Shown: positions 54,131 through 64,000 of the stretch, piece after piece
Numbering within the stretch: position 1 is the stretch's first letter
How the letters are laid out: every line of letters begins with the position of its first letter
Source: Phycisphaeraceae bacterium
Lineage (GTDB): Bacteria > Planctomycetota > Phycisphaerae > Phycisphaerales > Zrk34
DNA: 64,000 nt
Direction: 5' to 3'
Assembly: GCA_028282805.1 (NCBI GenBank)
Contig: JANQHD010000023.1
Location: 62,001-126,000, forward strand
Program-made: the position numbers and the translations under genes
The notes under the pieces: generated by a model
What the model was told of the DNA's origin: nothing
The model's input: the letters and a program-made list of their open reading frames with translations, nothing else
Database searches by the model: none

Positions 54131-54694
54131 TCAACCCGTGCGCCGGCCGCGCAGCACGCGGGCGGTCAGCAGCAGGTAATCGACCGCGGCGACGACGGCG
54201 GCGGCGATCGTGGCGTGCACCACGGCGCTGCGCCACCCCGCGCTCAGCCAATCGCTGAACAGGGCGACGAACGCGACGAACAACCCCGTCGTGGCGACCT
54301 TGCCGGGCCAGCGGGCGGGCACCTGTTGGAACGTGGCCCAGTCCCGGCGGACGGCGCCGTAGCCGGCGATGGCCACCACCACGATGTCGCGGGCGATCAG
54401 GCCGAACACCTGCCAGCCGGCGAGCAACCCTTCGCGCCAGGCCACGGTGAGCGTGATCAGCACGAAGGCCTTGTCGGCCACCGCGTCGAGCAGGCCGCCC
54501 TGCCAGCTGGTGACCTTGAACCGGCGGGCGGTGTAACCGTCGAGCAGGTCGGTGAACGCGGCGATGAACACCCCCGCCAACTGCCACGGCCGATCCATAA
54601 ACGGCATGGCCACCGCCACCGCCAGCCGGGCGGCGGACAGGGCGTTGGGGATCAGCGCGATCCACCGGTATCTCGTCGGGGGTTGGGCCTGCAC
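54131..54694 (-). CDS. CDP-alcohol phosphatidyltransferase
   Basis: A 187-residue integral membrane enzyme. The family signature D-G-x2-A-R-x8-G-x3-D-x3-D is present as DGYTARRFKVTSWQGG followed by LLDAVADK. About five to six membrane helices are predicted (LSAARLAVAVAMPFM, AFVLITLTVAWREGLLAG, VATTGLFVAFVALF). It probably makes phosphatidylglycerophosphate or a related phospholipid, but the alcohol acceptor cannot be read from the sequence. It is a single gene, divergent from trkA. Confidence 0.9.
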   Translation of the reverse strand: MQAQPPTRYRWIALIPNALSAARLAVAVAMPFMDRPWQLAGVFIAAFTDLLDGYTARRFKVTSWQGGLLDAVADKAFVLITLTVAWREGLLAGWQVFGLIARDIVVVAIAGYGAVRRDWATFQQVPARWPGKVATTGLFVAFVALFSDWLSAGWRSAVVHATIAAAVVAAVDYLLLTARVLRGRRTG

Positions 54695-54838
54695 GTTACT
54701 TCAGCCTATCGGCCGAATCCGCGCGGTTCGACCGATAATCGTGTGCGATTCTTGCCGGTCGACCGGTTTTGCCGATCCTAAGCCGATGAGAGACAATAGC
54801 CGGTTGATTTCCGAATCCTTCCTCGAGCGAATCGCGCG

Positions 54839-56191
54839 ATGAACATCATCATCTGTGGCGCCGGGACGGTCGGCTCACACGCCGCCGACGTGCTCGCCGC
54901 CGCCGGACACAACATCACCGTCATCGACCTCGACGCCCAGCGGCTGGCGTCGGTCGAAGAGACGATGGACGTGCGCATCCTCGAGGGCAACGCGATCCAC
55001 GGCGAGGTGCTGCTCGCCGCCGGCGCCCCCAAGGCCGACCTGCTCGTCGCGGCCACCGAATCCGACGAGATCAACCTGCTGTCGGCCGCCGTGGGCAAGG
55101 GCGTGGGGGCCAAGCAGACCATCGCCCGCGTGCGGCACTCGGCGTACTTCGACGAGAAGGGCGTCGACTACGACGCCGTGCTCGGCATCGACCACTTCAT
55201 CTGCCCCGAGTTCTCCACCGCGCTGGCCATCGCCTCCACGCTCCGCAACCCCGGGGCATTGGCCATCGAAAACTTCGCGCGGGGCCAGGTGCAGATGCAG
55301 GAGCTGATCGTCACCGACACCGCGCCCGCCGCGGGCAAGGCGCTGAGCGAGCTGCCCGCGCTCGGCATGCCGGCCGGCACCCGCCTCGCGGCGATCACCC
55401 GCAACGGCGTCGCCCGCATCCCCGAAGCCCGCACCGTGGTCCAGGCCAACGACACCATCGTGCTCGTGGGCAACGCCGACGTGTTCGGCAAGGCCCGCGA
55501 GCTGTTCCGCAAGGCCACCAAGGCCAAGCGCACCGTGGCGATCATGGGCGGCTCGAGCATGGCGGTCTGGCTCTGCCGGGCCCTCAAAGACCGCAACTTT
55601 TCGATCCGTCTGTTCGACATCGACCAGGGGCGCGCCGAGGAGTTGGCCGAGAAGCTGCCGTGGGTCACGGTGATCCGCGACGACCCGACCGACCCGGTGG
55701 TGTTCGCCGACGAGCGCCTGTCGGAGGTGGACGTGTTCGTGGCGCTGCGCACGGAAGACGACGAGCACAACATCCTCGCGTGCGCGTGGGCCAAGTCGCT
55801 GGGCGTGAGGCGCGCCGTGTGCACGGTGACCCGGCCGAACTATTTGCACCTGATGAAGCAGGTGGGCATCAACCACCCGTTCTCGCCGCGTTCGGTGGCG
55901 GTGCGGGAGATCGAGAACCACCTGGCCGACAAGCGGCTGCACCAGCTGGCGACGCTGGCCGAGGGCAGCGTGGACGTGTATCAGGTGACGATCCCGGCGC
56001 GGAGCGGGGTGGTGGGCAAGCCGTTGCGCGAGGTCAAGCTGACGCCGGACTGGATGATCGCGGCGATCCAGACCGAGCGCGAGGTCAAGGTGCCGCGCGC
56101 CGACGACGCGATCGAGGCCGGCGCCACCGTGCTGGTCATCGGCCGCAGCGGCGAAGAGGCGAAACTGAACAAGGTGCTCGGCACGAACTGA
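54839..56191 (+). CDS. trkA: Trk potassium uptake regulator TrkA
   Basis: A 450-residue cytosolic regulator with two tandem RCK units. The first begins NIIICGAGTVGSHAADVLA (NAD-binding G-x-G-x-x-G) and the second KRTVAIMGGSSMAVWLCRAL. Each is followed by a TrkA-C-type domain (LPALGMPAGTRLAAITRNG; IPARSGVVGKPLREVKLTP). It gates the TrkH channel in response to nucleotide. The ATG at 54839 matches the family start exactly. trkH follows after a 119-bp spacer made almost entirely of word repeats. Confidence 0.95.
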   Translation: MNIIICGAGTVGSHAADVLAAAGHNITVIDLDAQRLASVEETMDVRILEGNAIHGEVLLAAGAPKADLLVAATESDEINLLSAAVGKGVGAKQTIARVRHSAYFDEKGVDYDAVLGIDHFICPEFSTALAIASTLRNPGALAIENFARGQVQMQELIVTDTAPAAGKALSELPALGMPAGTRLAAITRNGVARIPEARTVVQANDTIVLVGNADVFGKARELFRKATKAKRTVAIMGGSSMAVWLCRALKDRNFSIRLFDIDQGRAEELAEKLPWVTVIRDDPTDPVVFADERLSEVDVFVALRTEDDEHNILACAWAKSLGVRRAVCTVTRPNYLHLMKQVGINHPFSPRSVAVREIENHLADKRLHQLATLAEGSVDVYQVTIPARSGVVGKPLREVKLTPDWMIAAIQTEREVKVPRADDAIEAGATVLVIGRSGEEAKLNKVLGTN

Positions 56192-56192
56192 A

Positions 56193-56308
56193 TGGAGTCA
56201 ATCGGTCGATCGGTCAATCAGTTAACTGGCAAAGACAAGCCTCACCGAACTGATAGACCGATTGACCAGTTGACCAACCGACCGATCGACCAACTGACTG
56301 ATAGCCCG
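56193..56308. repeat. Inverted word repeat between trkA and trkH
   Basis: The left arm (about 56198-56228) is built from GATCGGTCAATC-type words. The right arm (56255-56304) is built from their complements (GATTGACC, AGTTGACC, CGATCGACC). It fills the whole trkA-trkH spacer and would form a long imperfect hairpin in the mRNA. Confidence 0.85.
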
Positions 56309-56310
56309 CC

Positions 56311-57885
56311 ATGAACTTCAGCTTTGTATTCAACCGATTCGGCCTGTTGCTGCTCGTGCTCAGCGCGTTGCTGGCGGCGGCGGGGGCGTGGTCGCTGGGG
56401 CTGGTGACCGTGGGCGACGCGGCCGAGCAGCCCGCGGCCGGCGCGCTGCTGATCAGCGCCGTGATCGGCGGGGCGATCGGTTTCGTGCTCTGGTGGGTCA
56501 CGCGCAGGGCCGCGCAGATCGGCCGGCGCGAGGCGCTTTTGCTGGTGGCGCTCAGCTGGCTGTTGGGCGCGGCCCTCAGCGCCTTGCCGTTCTTCTTCTG
56601 GGCGCAGTTCGAGCCGGGCTATCTGGTCAACCCGCACCCGTTCGCCAACTACGTCGATTGCTACTTCGAGGCCATGAGCGGGCTGACCACGACGGGCGCG
56701 ACGGTCCTGCCCAACATCGCCGAGGCCGATCACGCGTCGGGCGTCGCGCCGCTGCCGCGCTCGCTGCTGCTGTGGCGCTCGGCGACGCACTGGCTGGGCG
56801 GGCTGGGCATCGTGGTGCTCTTCGTGGCGGTGCTGCCGTCGCTGGGCGTGGGCGGCAAGCGTCTGTTCAAGGTCGAGGCGCCGGGGCCGAAGTCCGAGGC
56901 CGTCACCCCGCAGATCCGCGAGACCGCGCGGGCGCTGTGGCTGATCTACCTGGTGCTGACTGCCGCCGAGATCGTCGCGCTTAAGCTCGCCGGCCTCGAC
57001 TGGTTCGACAGCGTCTGCCACACCTTCGCCACGCTCGCCACCGGCGGTTTCTCCAGCCACAACAGCTCGATCGCGGGCTTCGACAACGCGGCCGTCGAGT
57101 GGATCGCGGTCGTGTTCATGCTGCTGGCCGGCGTCAACTTCGGGCTGTACTACATGGTGCTGCGTGGCAAGTGGAAGCAGGCGCTGCGCGACACCGAGCT
57201 GCGCGTGTACCTGGTGATCATGGCCGTCGCCGCCACGGTCATCACGCTCTCGCTGATCGGCACGCAGTACCACACCACCGCCGGCGACGCGGTCAACGGC
57301 GGCGCCGGTGACGCGGTGCGCTACGGCGTGTTCCAAACGGTGTCGATCCAGACCACCACCGGCTTCGGCACCGCCGACTTCAACGCCTGGCCGTTCGTCG
57401 CCCAGGCCACGCTGCTGGCGCTGATGTTCATCGGCGGCTGCGGCGGCTCGACCGGCGGCGGGCTGAAGGTGATGCGCATCTGGGTCATGCTCAAGGTCAT
57501 CGCCGCCGAGGTCGAACGCGCCTTTCGGCCCAACGTCGTCCGCCCCGTGAAGGTCGGCCGCGCCACCGTCGACAACGACATGAAGCTCGGCACCGTCGTG
57601 TTCATCGTGTCCATGCTGCTGATCGTGCTTGCCGGCGGTGTGGCGATCGAAGGCTTCGAACAGCTCGCCGGCCACGACGAATGCACCTTCCGCACCTCCG
57701 GCACCGCCGCCGTCGCCACACTGTTCAACATCGGCCCCGGTCTCGGGCTCGTCGGCGCGACCGAAAACTACGGCTGGTTCACCGACGCCAGCAAGCTGTT
57801 GATGTCGCTGCTCATGGCGATCGGTCGGCTCGAGCTGTTCGCGATCATCGTGCTGTTCAGCCCCCGCTACTGGCGCGGCGATTGA
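56311..57885 (+). CDS. trkH: Trk potassium uptake channel subunit TrkH
   Basis: A 524-residue membrane channel of the Trk/Ktr/HKT superfamily. The four pore loops are visible: YFEAMSGLTTTGATVL, HTFATLATGGFSSHNSS, VSIQTTTGFGTADFN and TSGTAAVATLFNIGPGLG. The conserved glycines act as the potassium filter. About 10-12 membrane helices are present, with the conserved GGCGGSTGGGLKVMR after pore loop 3. It forms a functional pair with trkA directly upstream. Confidence 0.95.
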   Translation: MNFSFVFNRFGLLLLVLSALLAAAGAWSLGLVTVGDAAEQPAAGALLISAVIGGAIGFVLWWVTRRAAQIGRREALLLVALSWLLGAALSALPFFFWAQFEPGYLVNPHPFANYVDCYFEAMSGLTTTGATVLPNIAEADHASGVAPLPRSLLLWRSATHWLGGLGIVVLFVAVLPSLGVGGKRLFKVEAPGPKSEAVTPQIRETARALWLIYLVLTAAEIVALKLAGLDWFDSVCHTFATLATGGFSSHNSSIAGFDNAAVEWIAVVFMLLAGVNFGLYYMVLRGKWKQALRDTELRVYLVIMAVAATVITLSLIGTQYHTTAGDAVNGGAGDAVRYGVFQTVSIQTTTGFGTADFNAWPFVAQATLLALMFIGGCGGSTGGGLKVMRIWVMLKVIAAEVERAFRPNVVRPVKVGRATVDNDMKLGTVVFIVSMLLIVLAGGVAIEGFEQLAGHDECTFRTSGTAAVATLFNIGPGLGLVGATENYGWFTDASKLLMSLLMAIGRLELFAIIVLFSPRYWRGD

Positions 57886-57895
57886 GCGGCCGCGC

Positions 57896-58675
57896 TCAGC
57901 CCAGCGCCGCGACGACCGCGCGGACGCGATCGGCTTCGACCGGGTGGTTGGTGTCGCCACCCTCTTTCAGCGATGTGCCGACGATGAAGCCGTCGGCGCA
58001 GTCGCGGTAGGCGGCGATGTTGTCGACGCTCACGCCCGAGCCGACGAACACGGGCGTGTCACCCGCCGCGGCCTTGACGGCACGCAGCTCTTCGAGGTCG
58101 GTCTGGTCGCCGGTGCCCACGCCCGAAACGATCAGCGCGTCGGCCCGGCCGCGCTCGGTCAGGTCCCACACCTCTTGCTCGAGCGGCGCCGGCGCCACGG
58201 GCGCCGAGTGCTTGACGTTGAAGTCGGCCCAGATGCGGATGTGCTGCGCCGCGGTGTTGGCCCGGTCGCGCTGCAGGTCGTGGGCGATGCCCTGCAAGAC
58301 GCCCTGGTCGGTCACGCGGGCCCCGGTCAGCACGTTGACACGGATGAACTGCGCCGCGCACGCGTGCGCGATGGCCAGGGCGCTGCGGCCGTCGTTACGC
58401 AGGCAGTTGATGCCGATCGGCAGCTCGCAACGCCGGCGGACCTCGTTGGCGATCGCGGTCATGTGCGCCACGGTCATCGCCGTCACCCGGCCGGGGTAGA
58501 ACGGCACGTCGCCGTAGTTTTCGATCATCAACCCGTGCACGCCGCCGGCGAGCAGGGCTTCGAGGTCGGCCAGCACGCTGTCCCACACCGTCGAGATCAC
58601 GCCGCCGTAGCCGGGCGCGCCGGGCAGCGGGGGCAGGTGCAGCATGCCGATGACGGGCTTGTCGGTTTCGAACAT
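57896..58675 (-). CDS. BtpA/SgcQ-family protein
   Basis: A 259-residue TIM-barrel protein. The BtpA signature is VIGMLHLPPLPGAPGYGG at the N terminus, followed by GVHGLMIENYGDVPFYPGRV, PIGINCLRNDGRSALAIA, FIRVNVLTGARVTDQG and the C-terminal phosphate-loop-like VFVGSGVSVDNIAAYRDCAD. BtpA is linked to photosystem I stability in cyanobacteria; in other bacteria the function is unknown. The start at 58675 is preferred. The stop lies 10 bp from the convergent trkH stop. Confidence 0.92.
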   Translation of the reverse strand: MFETDKPVIGMLHLPPLPGAPGYGGVISTVWDSVLADLEALLAGGVHGLMIENYGDVPFYPGRVTAMTVAHMTAIANEVRRRCELPIGINCLRNDGRSALAIAHACAAQFIRVNVLTGARVTDQGVLQGIAHDLQRDRANTAAQHIRIWADFNVKHSAPVAPAPLEQEVWDLTERGRADALIVSGVGTGDQTDLEELRAVKAAAGDTPVFVGSGVSVDNIAAYRDCADGFIVGTSLKEGGDTNHPVEADRVRAVVAALG

Positions 58676-58753
58676 GGCCACAGCATAACCGATCGCGGTG
58701 CGGCGCGGGCTTGCGCTGCGCTGTGGGTCGGCTTGAAATGTGTTGGCAGCGCG

Positions 58754-60112
58754 TTAGCCGGTGGTGGGCGGCGCGTCCTGCCGCAGCGTCGCGGCCATCG
58801 CCATCATCGGTCGGTACAACACCATGATGACCAACTCCGCCAGCACGACCGCGGTGTACAGCGGTGCGCCGATGACCTGTCGGTGGTAGAGCAGCCAGGC
58901 GATCGCCAGCAGCGCCGCGCCGCCGGCGCTGGCCGCCGCGCCCAGGTGCAACGAAGCCAACCCGCCGCGCCGCGCCAGCAAGCGGGCGGCGACCCATGCG
59001 CCGAGCGCCTTGCCGTCGCCGATGACGATCAATGCCACGACCCAAAGCCACAGGCCGAAGTGCCGGGCCGGGTCGGCGTGCAGCGTGGCCAACAGCGCCA
59101 CGACGGGCGCGGCGAACTCGACCAGCCGGCGGGTGAACGGCGCATCGGCGCCGGCGACGAACGGGCAGGCCAGCGCCGCGATCGCGACCGCGGCCAACGG
59201 GTGAACGCCGCTGGCGCCGGCGGCCACGGCGCCCAGCGCCACCACCCACACCACCGATAGCGCATCGCGCACAACCGGGTCACCGATCTTGCGCTCAAAC
59301 AAGCGCGTGGTTGGCAGACCGATCGCCGGCACGCACACCGCGAACGCCACGACGCCCAGCGCGTGCACCGGCCGTTCGTATACGGCGAGCAGCGCCGCGG
59401 TCGCCGACCACGCCCCCAGCAACAGCCAGCGCACCGTCGCGGCGTGCAGGGCGGGGTGCTCGTCGCCCGCGGCGGCCGGCGCGTGCGACGCATGAATCGG
59501 CAACCCCGCCGCCAGCGCGATCGCCACCAGCGACCAGCCGCCGACCGCCGCTTGCCGGGCCGTGACCCAGTGGCCGAGCAGCGTCACGGCCGCGACGCTG
59601 AACAACACCACCGTCACCGCGGCGCCCGCGGCGATCGCGCCGGCGTCGGCGGTGAGCGGCGCGGGCCTGGGCCCGGCGACCAGCAAGCCCCCGGCCAACA
59701 CCAACCCCAACGCCGCGCCGTACATCAGCACCGACCGGCCCCCGCTGCGCGTCGCCACCGCGCGGTCGTAAGCCCGCTGGCGCTGGGCGATGCCCGACTC
59801 GGCGTGGGTCTGCATGTTTTTCAGCGCCCGCGCGCTGTAGCCCCGGTGCATCAGGCCGACCATGTTCTCGTTGACCTCTTTCTCGAACCGGCGCATGTCG
59901 CGCAGCTCGGCGTGGCCCCCGACCACGAGCCACTGGTGCCAGTCCGGGGCGGCCTGGCCGAGCACCGCCGGGCCCAGCAGCAACCCCGCGAGCATCGCGC
60001 CGACGATGCGTGGCTGGCCGACCGCCTGCGCCACCATCGCCGCGACCAGCGCCACCGGCACCACCCACGCCGCCTGCGCCACGGCCGACCAGATCAAAGG
60101 GTTGCCCGCCAT
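58754..60112 (-). CDS. Cation:proton antiporter-like (CPA2) membrane protein
   Basis: A 452-residue membrane protein from the ATG at 60112. The N-terminal PRIVGAMLAGLLLGPAVLG is the classical CPA2 (Kef/NapA-type) helix. Later segments (HPLAAVAIAALACPFVAGAD, IVIGDGKALGAWVAARLLA) also follow that fold. A hydrophilic, helical insert of about 60 residues follows the first two helices (ELRDMRRFEKEVNENMVG). The usual ion-binding Asp pair was not located with confidence, so transport activity is uncertain. Confidence 0.7.
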   Translation of the reverse strand: MAGNPLIWSAVAQAAWVVPVALVAAMVAQAVGQPRIVGAMLAGLLLGPAVLGQAAPDWHQWLVVGGHAELRDMRRFEKEVNENMVGLMHRGYSARALKNMQTHAESGIAQRQRAYDRAVATRSGGRSVLMYGAALGLVLAGGLLVAGPRPAPLTADAGAIAAGAAVTVVLFSVAAVTLLGHWVTARQAAVGGWSLVAIALAAGLPIHASHAPAAAGDEHPALHAATVRWLLLGAWSATAALLAVYERPVHALGVVAFAVCVPAIGLPTTRLFERKIGDPVVRDALSVVWVVALGAVAAGASGVHPLAAVAIAALACPFVAGADAPFTRRLVEFAAPVVALLATLHADPARHFGLWLWVVALIVIGDGKALGAWVAARLLARRGGLASLHLGAAASAGGAALLAIAWLLYHRQVIGAPLYTAVVLAELVIMVLYRPMMAMAATLRQDAPPTTG

Positions 60113-60213
60113 CGATTGGAAGGTAACGCGCCACCCCCCCGGCGCGAAGCACAATCCGCCGTTGGCGTGACAAACTTCGCCCGCTTATCATGGTCGCCCA
60201 GGTGAACAACACG

Positions 60214-60762
60214 ATGAAACAACTCGCTTTACTGTGGCTGCTGTACGGCGCGGCCGCGCTGGTCGGCTGCGAAAAACTCAGCCTCACGCCCACCATCTAC
60301 TCGACGCCCGACGCCGTGGTCACCGCCGTCGAGTTGCTCGAGGTCTCGCCCGAAGGCGCGTCGGCACGCATCGTCGTCGACCTTAAAAACAAAAACGACG
60401 AGCCCATGCCCCTCAAGCTGGCGCGCTATCGCCTGTCGCTCGGCGGCGAGGCCTACACCGGCAACACCAAGGCCAACGCCACCGTGCCCGCACGCGGCGC
60501 GCTGACCCTCGCGCTGACCGGCGCCGTGGCCGGCGCGCCCGGCGCAGCCTACGACGTGAGCGGCAGCATCGAGTACCAGCCGCCCGGCGAGATCCGCGAG
60601 CTGATGACCGACTTCAAGGTCCCGCTGCCCACCATCAACTTCAGCGGCGCCGGCCAAGTCACCGGCACACCCAAACAGGTCGGCCGCCTCGACCTCGCCC
60701 CGCCGCCCGCGCCGGTCGAACAAGCGCCCACACCGGCCGAGGCCGATCCGCCGACCAAGTGA
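60214..60762 (+). CDS. Lipoprotein with LEA/WHy-like domain
   Basis: A 182-residue lipoprotein. The ATG at 60214 follows AGGTGA and starts LALLWLLYGAAALVGC, a lipobox. The mature part (AVELLEVSPEGASARIVVDL, NKNDEPMPLKLARYRLSL, TVPARGALTLALTGAV) has the repeating-strand pattern of LEA type 2/WHy domains, which are linked to stress protection. A Pro/Ala tail ends the protein. The stop overlaps the start of the HAD gene by 4 bp (GTGA), so the two are translationally coupled. Confidence 0.8.
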   Translation: MKQLALLWLLYGAAALVGCEKLSLTPTIYSTPDAVVTAVELLEVSPEGASARIVVDLKNKNDEPMPLKLARYRLSLGGEAYTGNTKANATVPARGALTLALTGAVAGAPGAAYDVSGSIEYQPPGEIRELMTDFKVPLPTINFSGAGQVTGTPKQVGRLDLAPPPAPVEQAPTPAEADPPTK

Positions 60763-61406
60763 GCGACACCCCCATTCAACTGGTGCTCTTCGACCTGGGC
60801 CACGTGCTGGTGCGCATCTGTCACACCTGGGCCGAGGCCGCCCAGCGCGCGGGCGTGCCGCAACTGATCGACACCTCGCAGCCCCACGTCAAAGCGTTGA
60901 TCGACGACGCCGTCGACCGCAACGAACGCGGCCACACCACGCAGGCCGAGTTCGCCGAACGGCTGGCGGCGTTGCACGAATCGCTCGAACCGCAACACAT
61001 CGACGCGATCGGCGAGCACTGGCTGATCGAGTGTTACGAAGGTGTCGATACACTGATCGACCGCGTGCACGACGCAAACATGGCCAGCGGGTGTTTGTCG
61101 AACACCAACGAACGACACTGGCAGATCATGTTCGGCAGCGGCAACGGCTTCGCCCCCCTCGACAAGCTGCAAACCGACTACCGCTTCGCCTCGCAGCTGA
61201 TCGGCGCCCGCAAACCCGAGCCGGCGATCTACGAACACGTCGAGTCGGCCACGGGCCTCGGCGGCGGGGCGATCCTGTTCTTCGACGACCTGCCCGACAA
61301 CATCGCCGTCGCACGCTCGCGCGGCTGGCGGGCGGAACTCGTCGAGCGCGGGGCCGACCCCGTCGCACAGATGCGCCAAGCGTTCGCCAAGCACCACATC
61401 CCTTGA
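60759..61406 (+). CDS. HAD-superfamily hydrolase
   Basis: A 215-residue HAD enzyme starting at a GTG at 60759 that overlaps the previous stop. Motif I is [13 protein letters not shown], in which the second Asp of DxD is replaced by Gly (D-L-G). This is seen in the YihX/epoxide-hydrolase-like HAD branch. Motif II is [13 protein letters not shown], motif [16 protein letters not shown] and motif [17 protein letters not shown]. It is probably a phosphatase for a small sugar phosphate such as alpha-glucose-1-phosphate, as for YihX, but the substrate is not certain. Confidence 0.88.
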   Translation: MSDTPIQLVLFDLGHVLVRICHTWAEAAQRAGVPQLIDTSQPHVKALIDDAVDRNERGHTTQAEFAERLAALHESLEPQHIDAIGEHWLIECYEGVDTLIDRVHDANMASGCLSNTNERHWQIMFGSGNGFAPLDKLQTDYRFASQLIGARKPEPAIYEHVESATGLGGGAILFFDDLPDNIAVARSRGWRAELVERGADPVAQMRQAFAKHHIP

Positions 61407-61470
61407 CGCGAACCAAAAACTAGCCCGCCAGGGCCGTTGTGCCCGGCGCGGGGCGCACTACAATCGCGCC

Positions 61471-64000
<2,530 letters not shown>

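Overview
The window is GC-rich DNA from a bacterium that is most likely a planctomycete, probably of the class Phycisphaerae. The signs are several secreted proteins ending in a PEP-CTERM sorting signal with an Arg-rich tail, sulfatases, ThuA and DUF1080 sugar-processing proteins, a pyrophosphate-type phosphofructokinase, dockerin-like EF-hand repeats and very abundant palindromic intergenic repeats. This assignment is inference from gene content; there is no rRNA or tRNA gene in the window to confirm it. No phage, integrase or CRISPR array was seen.

Layout. 1-3.7 kb: two divergent sulfatases, a PEP-CTERM protein and a HAD-IIA phosphatase. 3.7-5.8 kb: a lower-GC gene for a SIR2-TPR protein, a likely immigrant and possible defence gene. 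5.9-14.5 kb: PPi-phosphofructokinase, a TetR regulator followed by an SDR, a polytopic membrane protein, a large secreted hydrolase and a Nudix enzyme. 14.6-18 kb: a candidate small RNA and putA. 18-24 kb: cstA with a small membrane partner, a REP-associated tyrosine transposase (RAYT) flanked by REP pairs, and an EF-G-like GTPase. 24-29 kb: an MBL-fold RNase Z-like enzyme, a glycosyltransferase, a tail-to-tail hicA/hicB pair, nadE and a heavy-metal-binding lipoprotein. 28.9-29.3 kb: a candidate structured RNA. 29.4-34 kb: yjbQ, ThuA, DUF1080, a GH99-like hydrolase and a flavin reductase. 34-41 kb: four PEP-CTERM proteins, the first a matrixin-like protease. 41-45.7 kb: a leftward run with a FecR-domain protein, a methyltransferase, phhB, an unknown secreted protein and parB with two parS sites. 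46-54.7 kb: a histidine kinase, a duplicated-domain secreted protein, a second PEP-CTERM metalloprotease, a GAF-PP2C phosphatase, a MarR/SRPBCC pair and a CDP-alcohol phosphatidyltransferase. 54.8-64 kb: trkA-trkH, a BtpA-like protein, a CPA2-type antiporter-like protein, a lipoprotein, a HAD hydrolase and purL, which runs off the end.

The most unusual material is repeat biology. (1) A REP family with compensatory stem changes flanks the RAYT. It is also inserted in frame in cstA and purL, where it encodes the same nonapeptide GERRFSDAG. (2) A second class consists of short 'words' (7-11 bp) reiterated on both arms of intergenic hairpins, each locus with its own word. Related tandem words sit inside the nadE and purL coding sequences. 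(3) A third family of about 100-bp palindromic units lies directly after four stop codons. Other points of interest are the convergent, overlapping hicA/hicB; a candidate RNA carrying a 14-nt complement of the universal 16S rRNA 3' end followed by a 10-codon ORF; and paired operator-like palindromes at the MarR locus.
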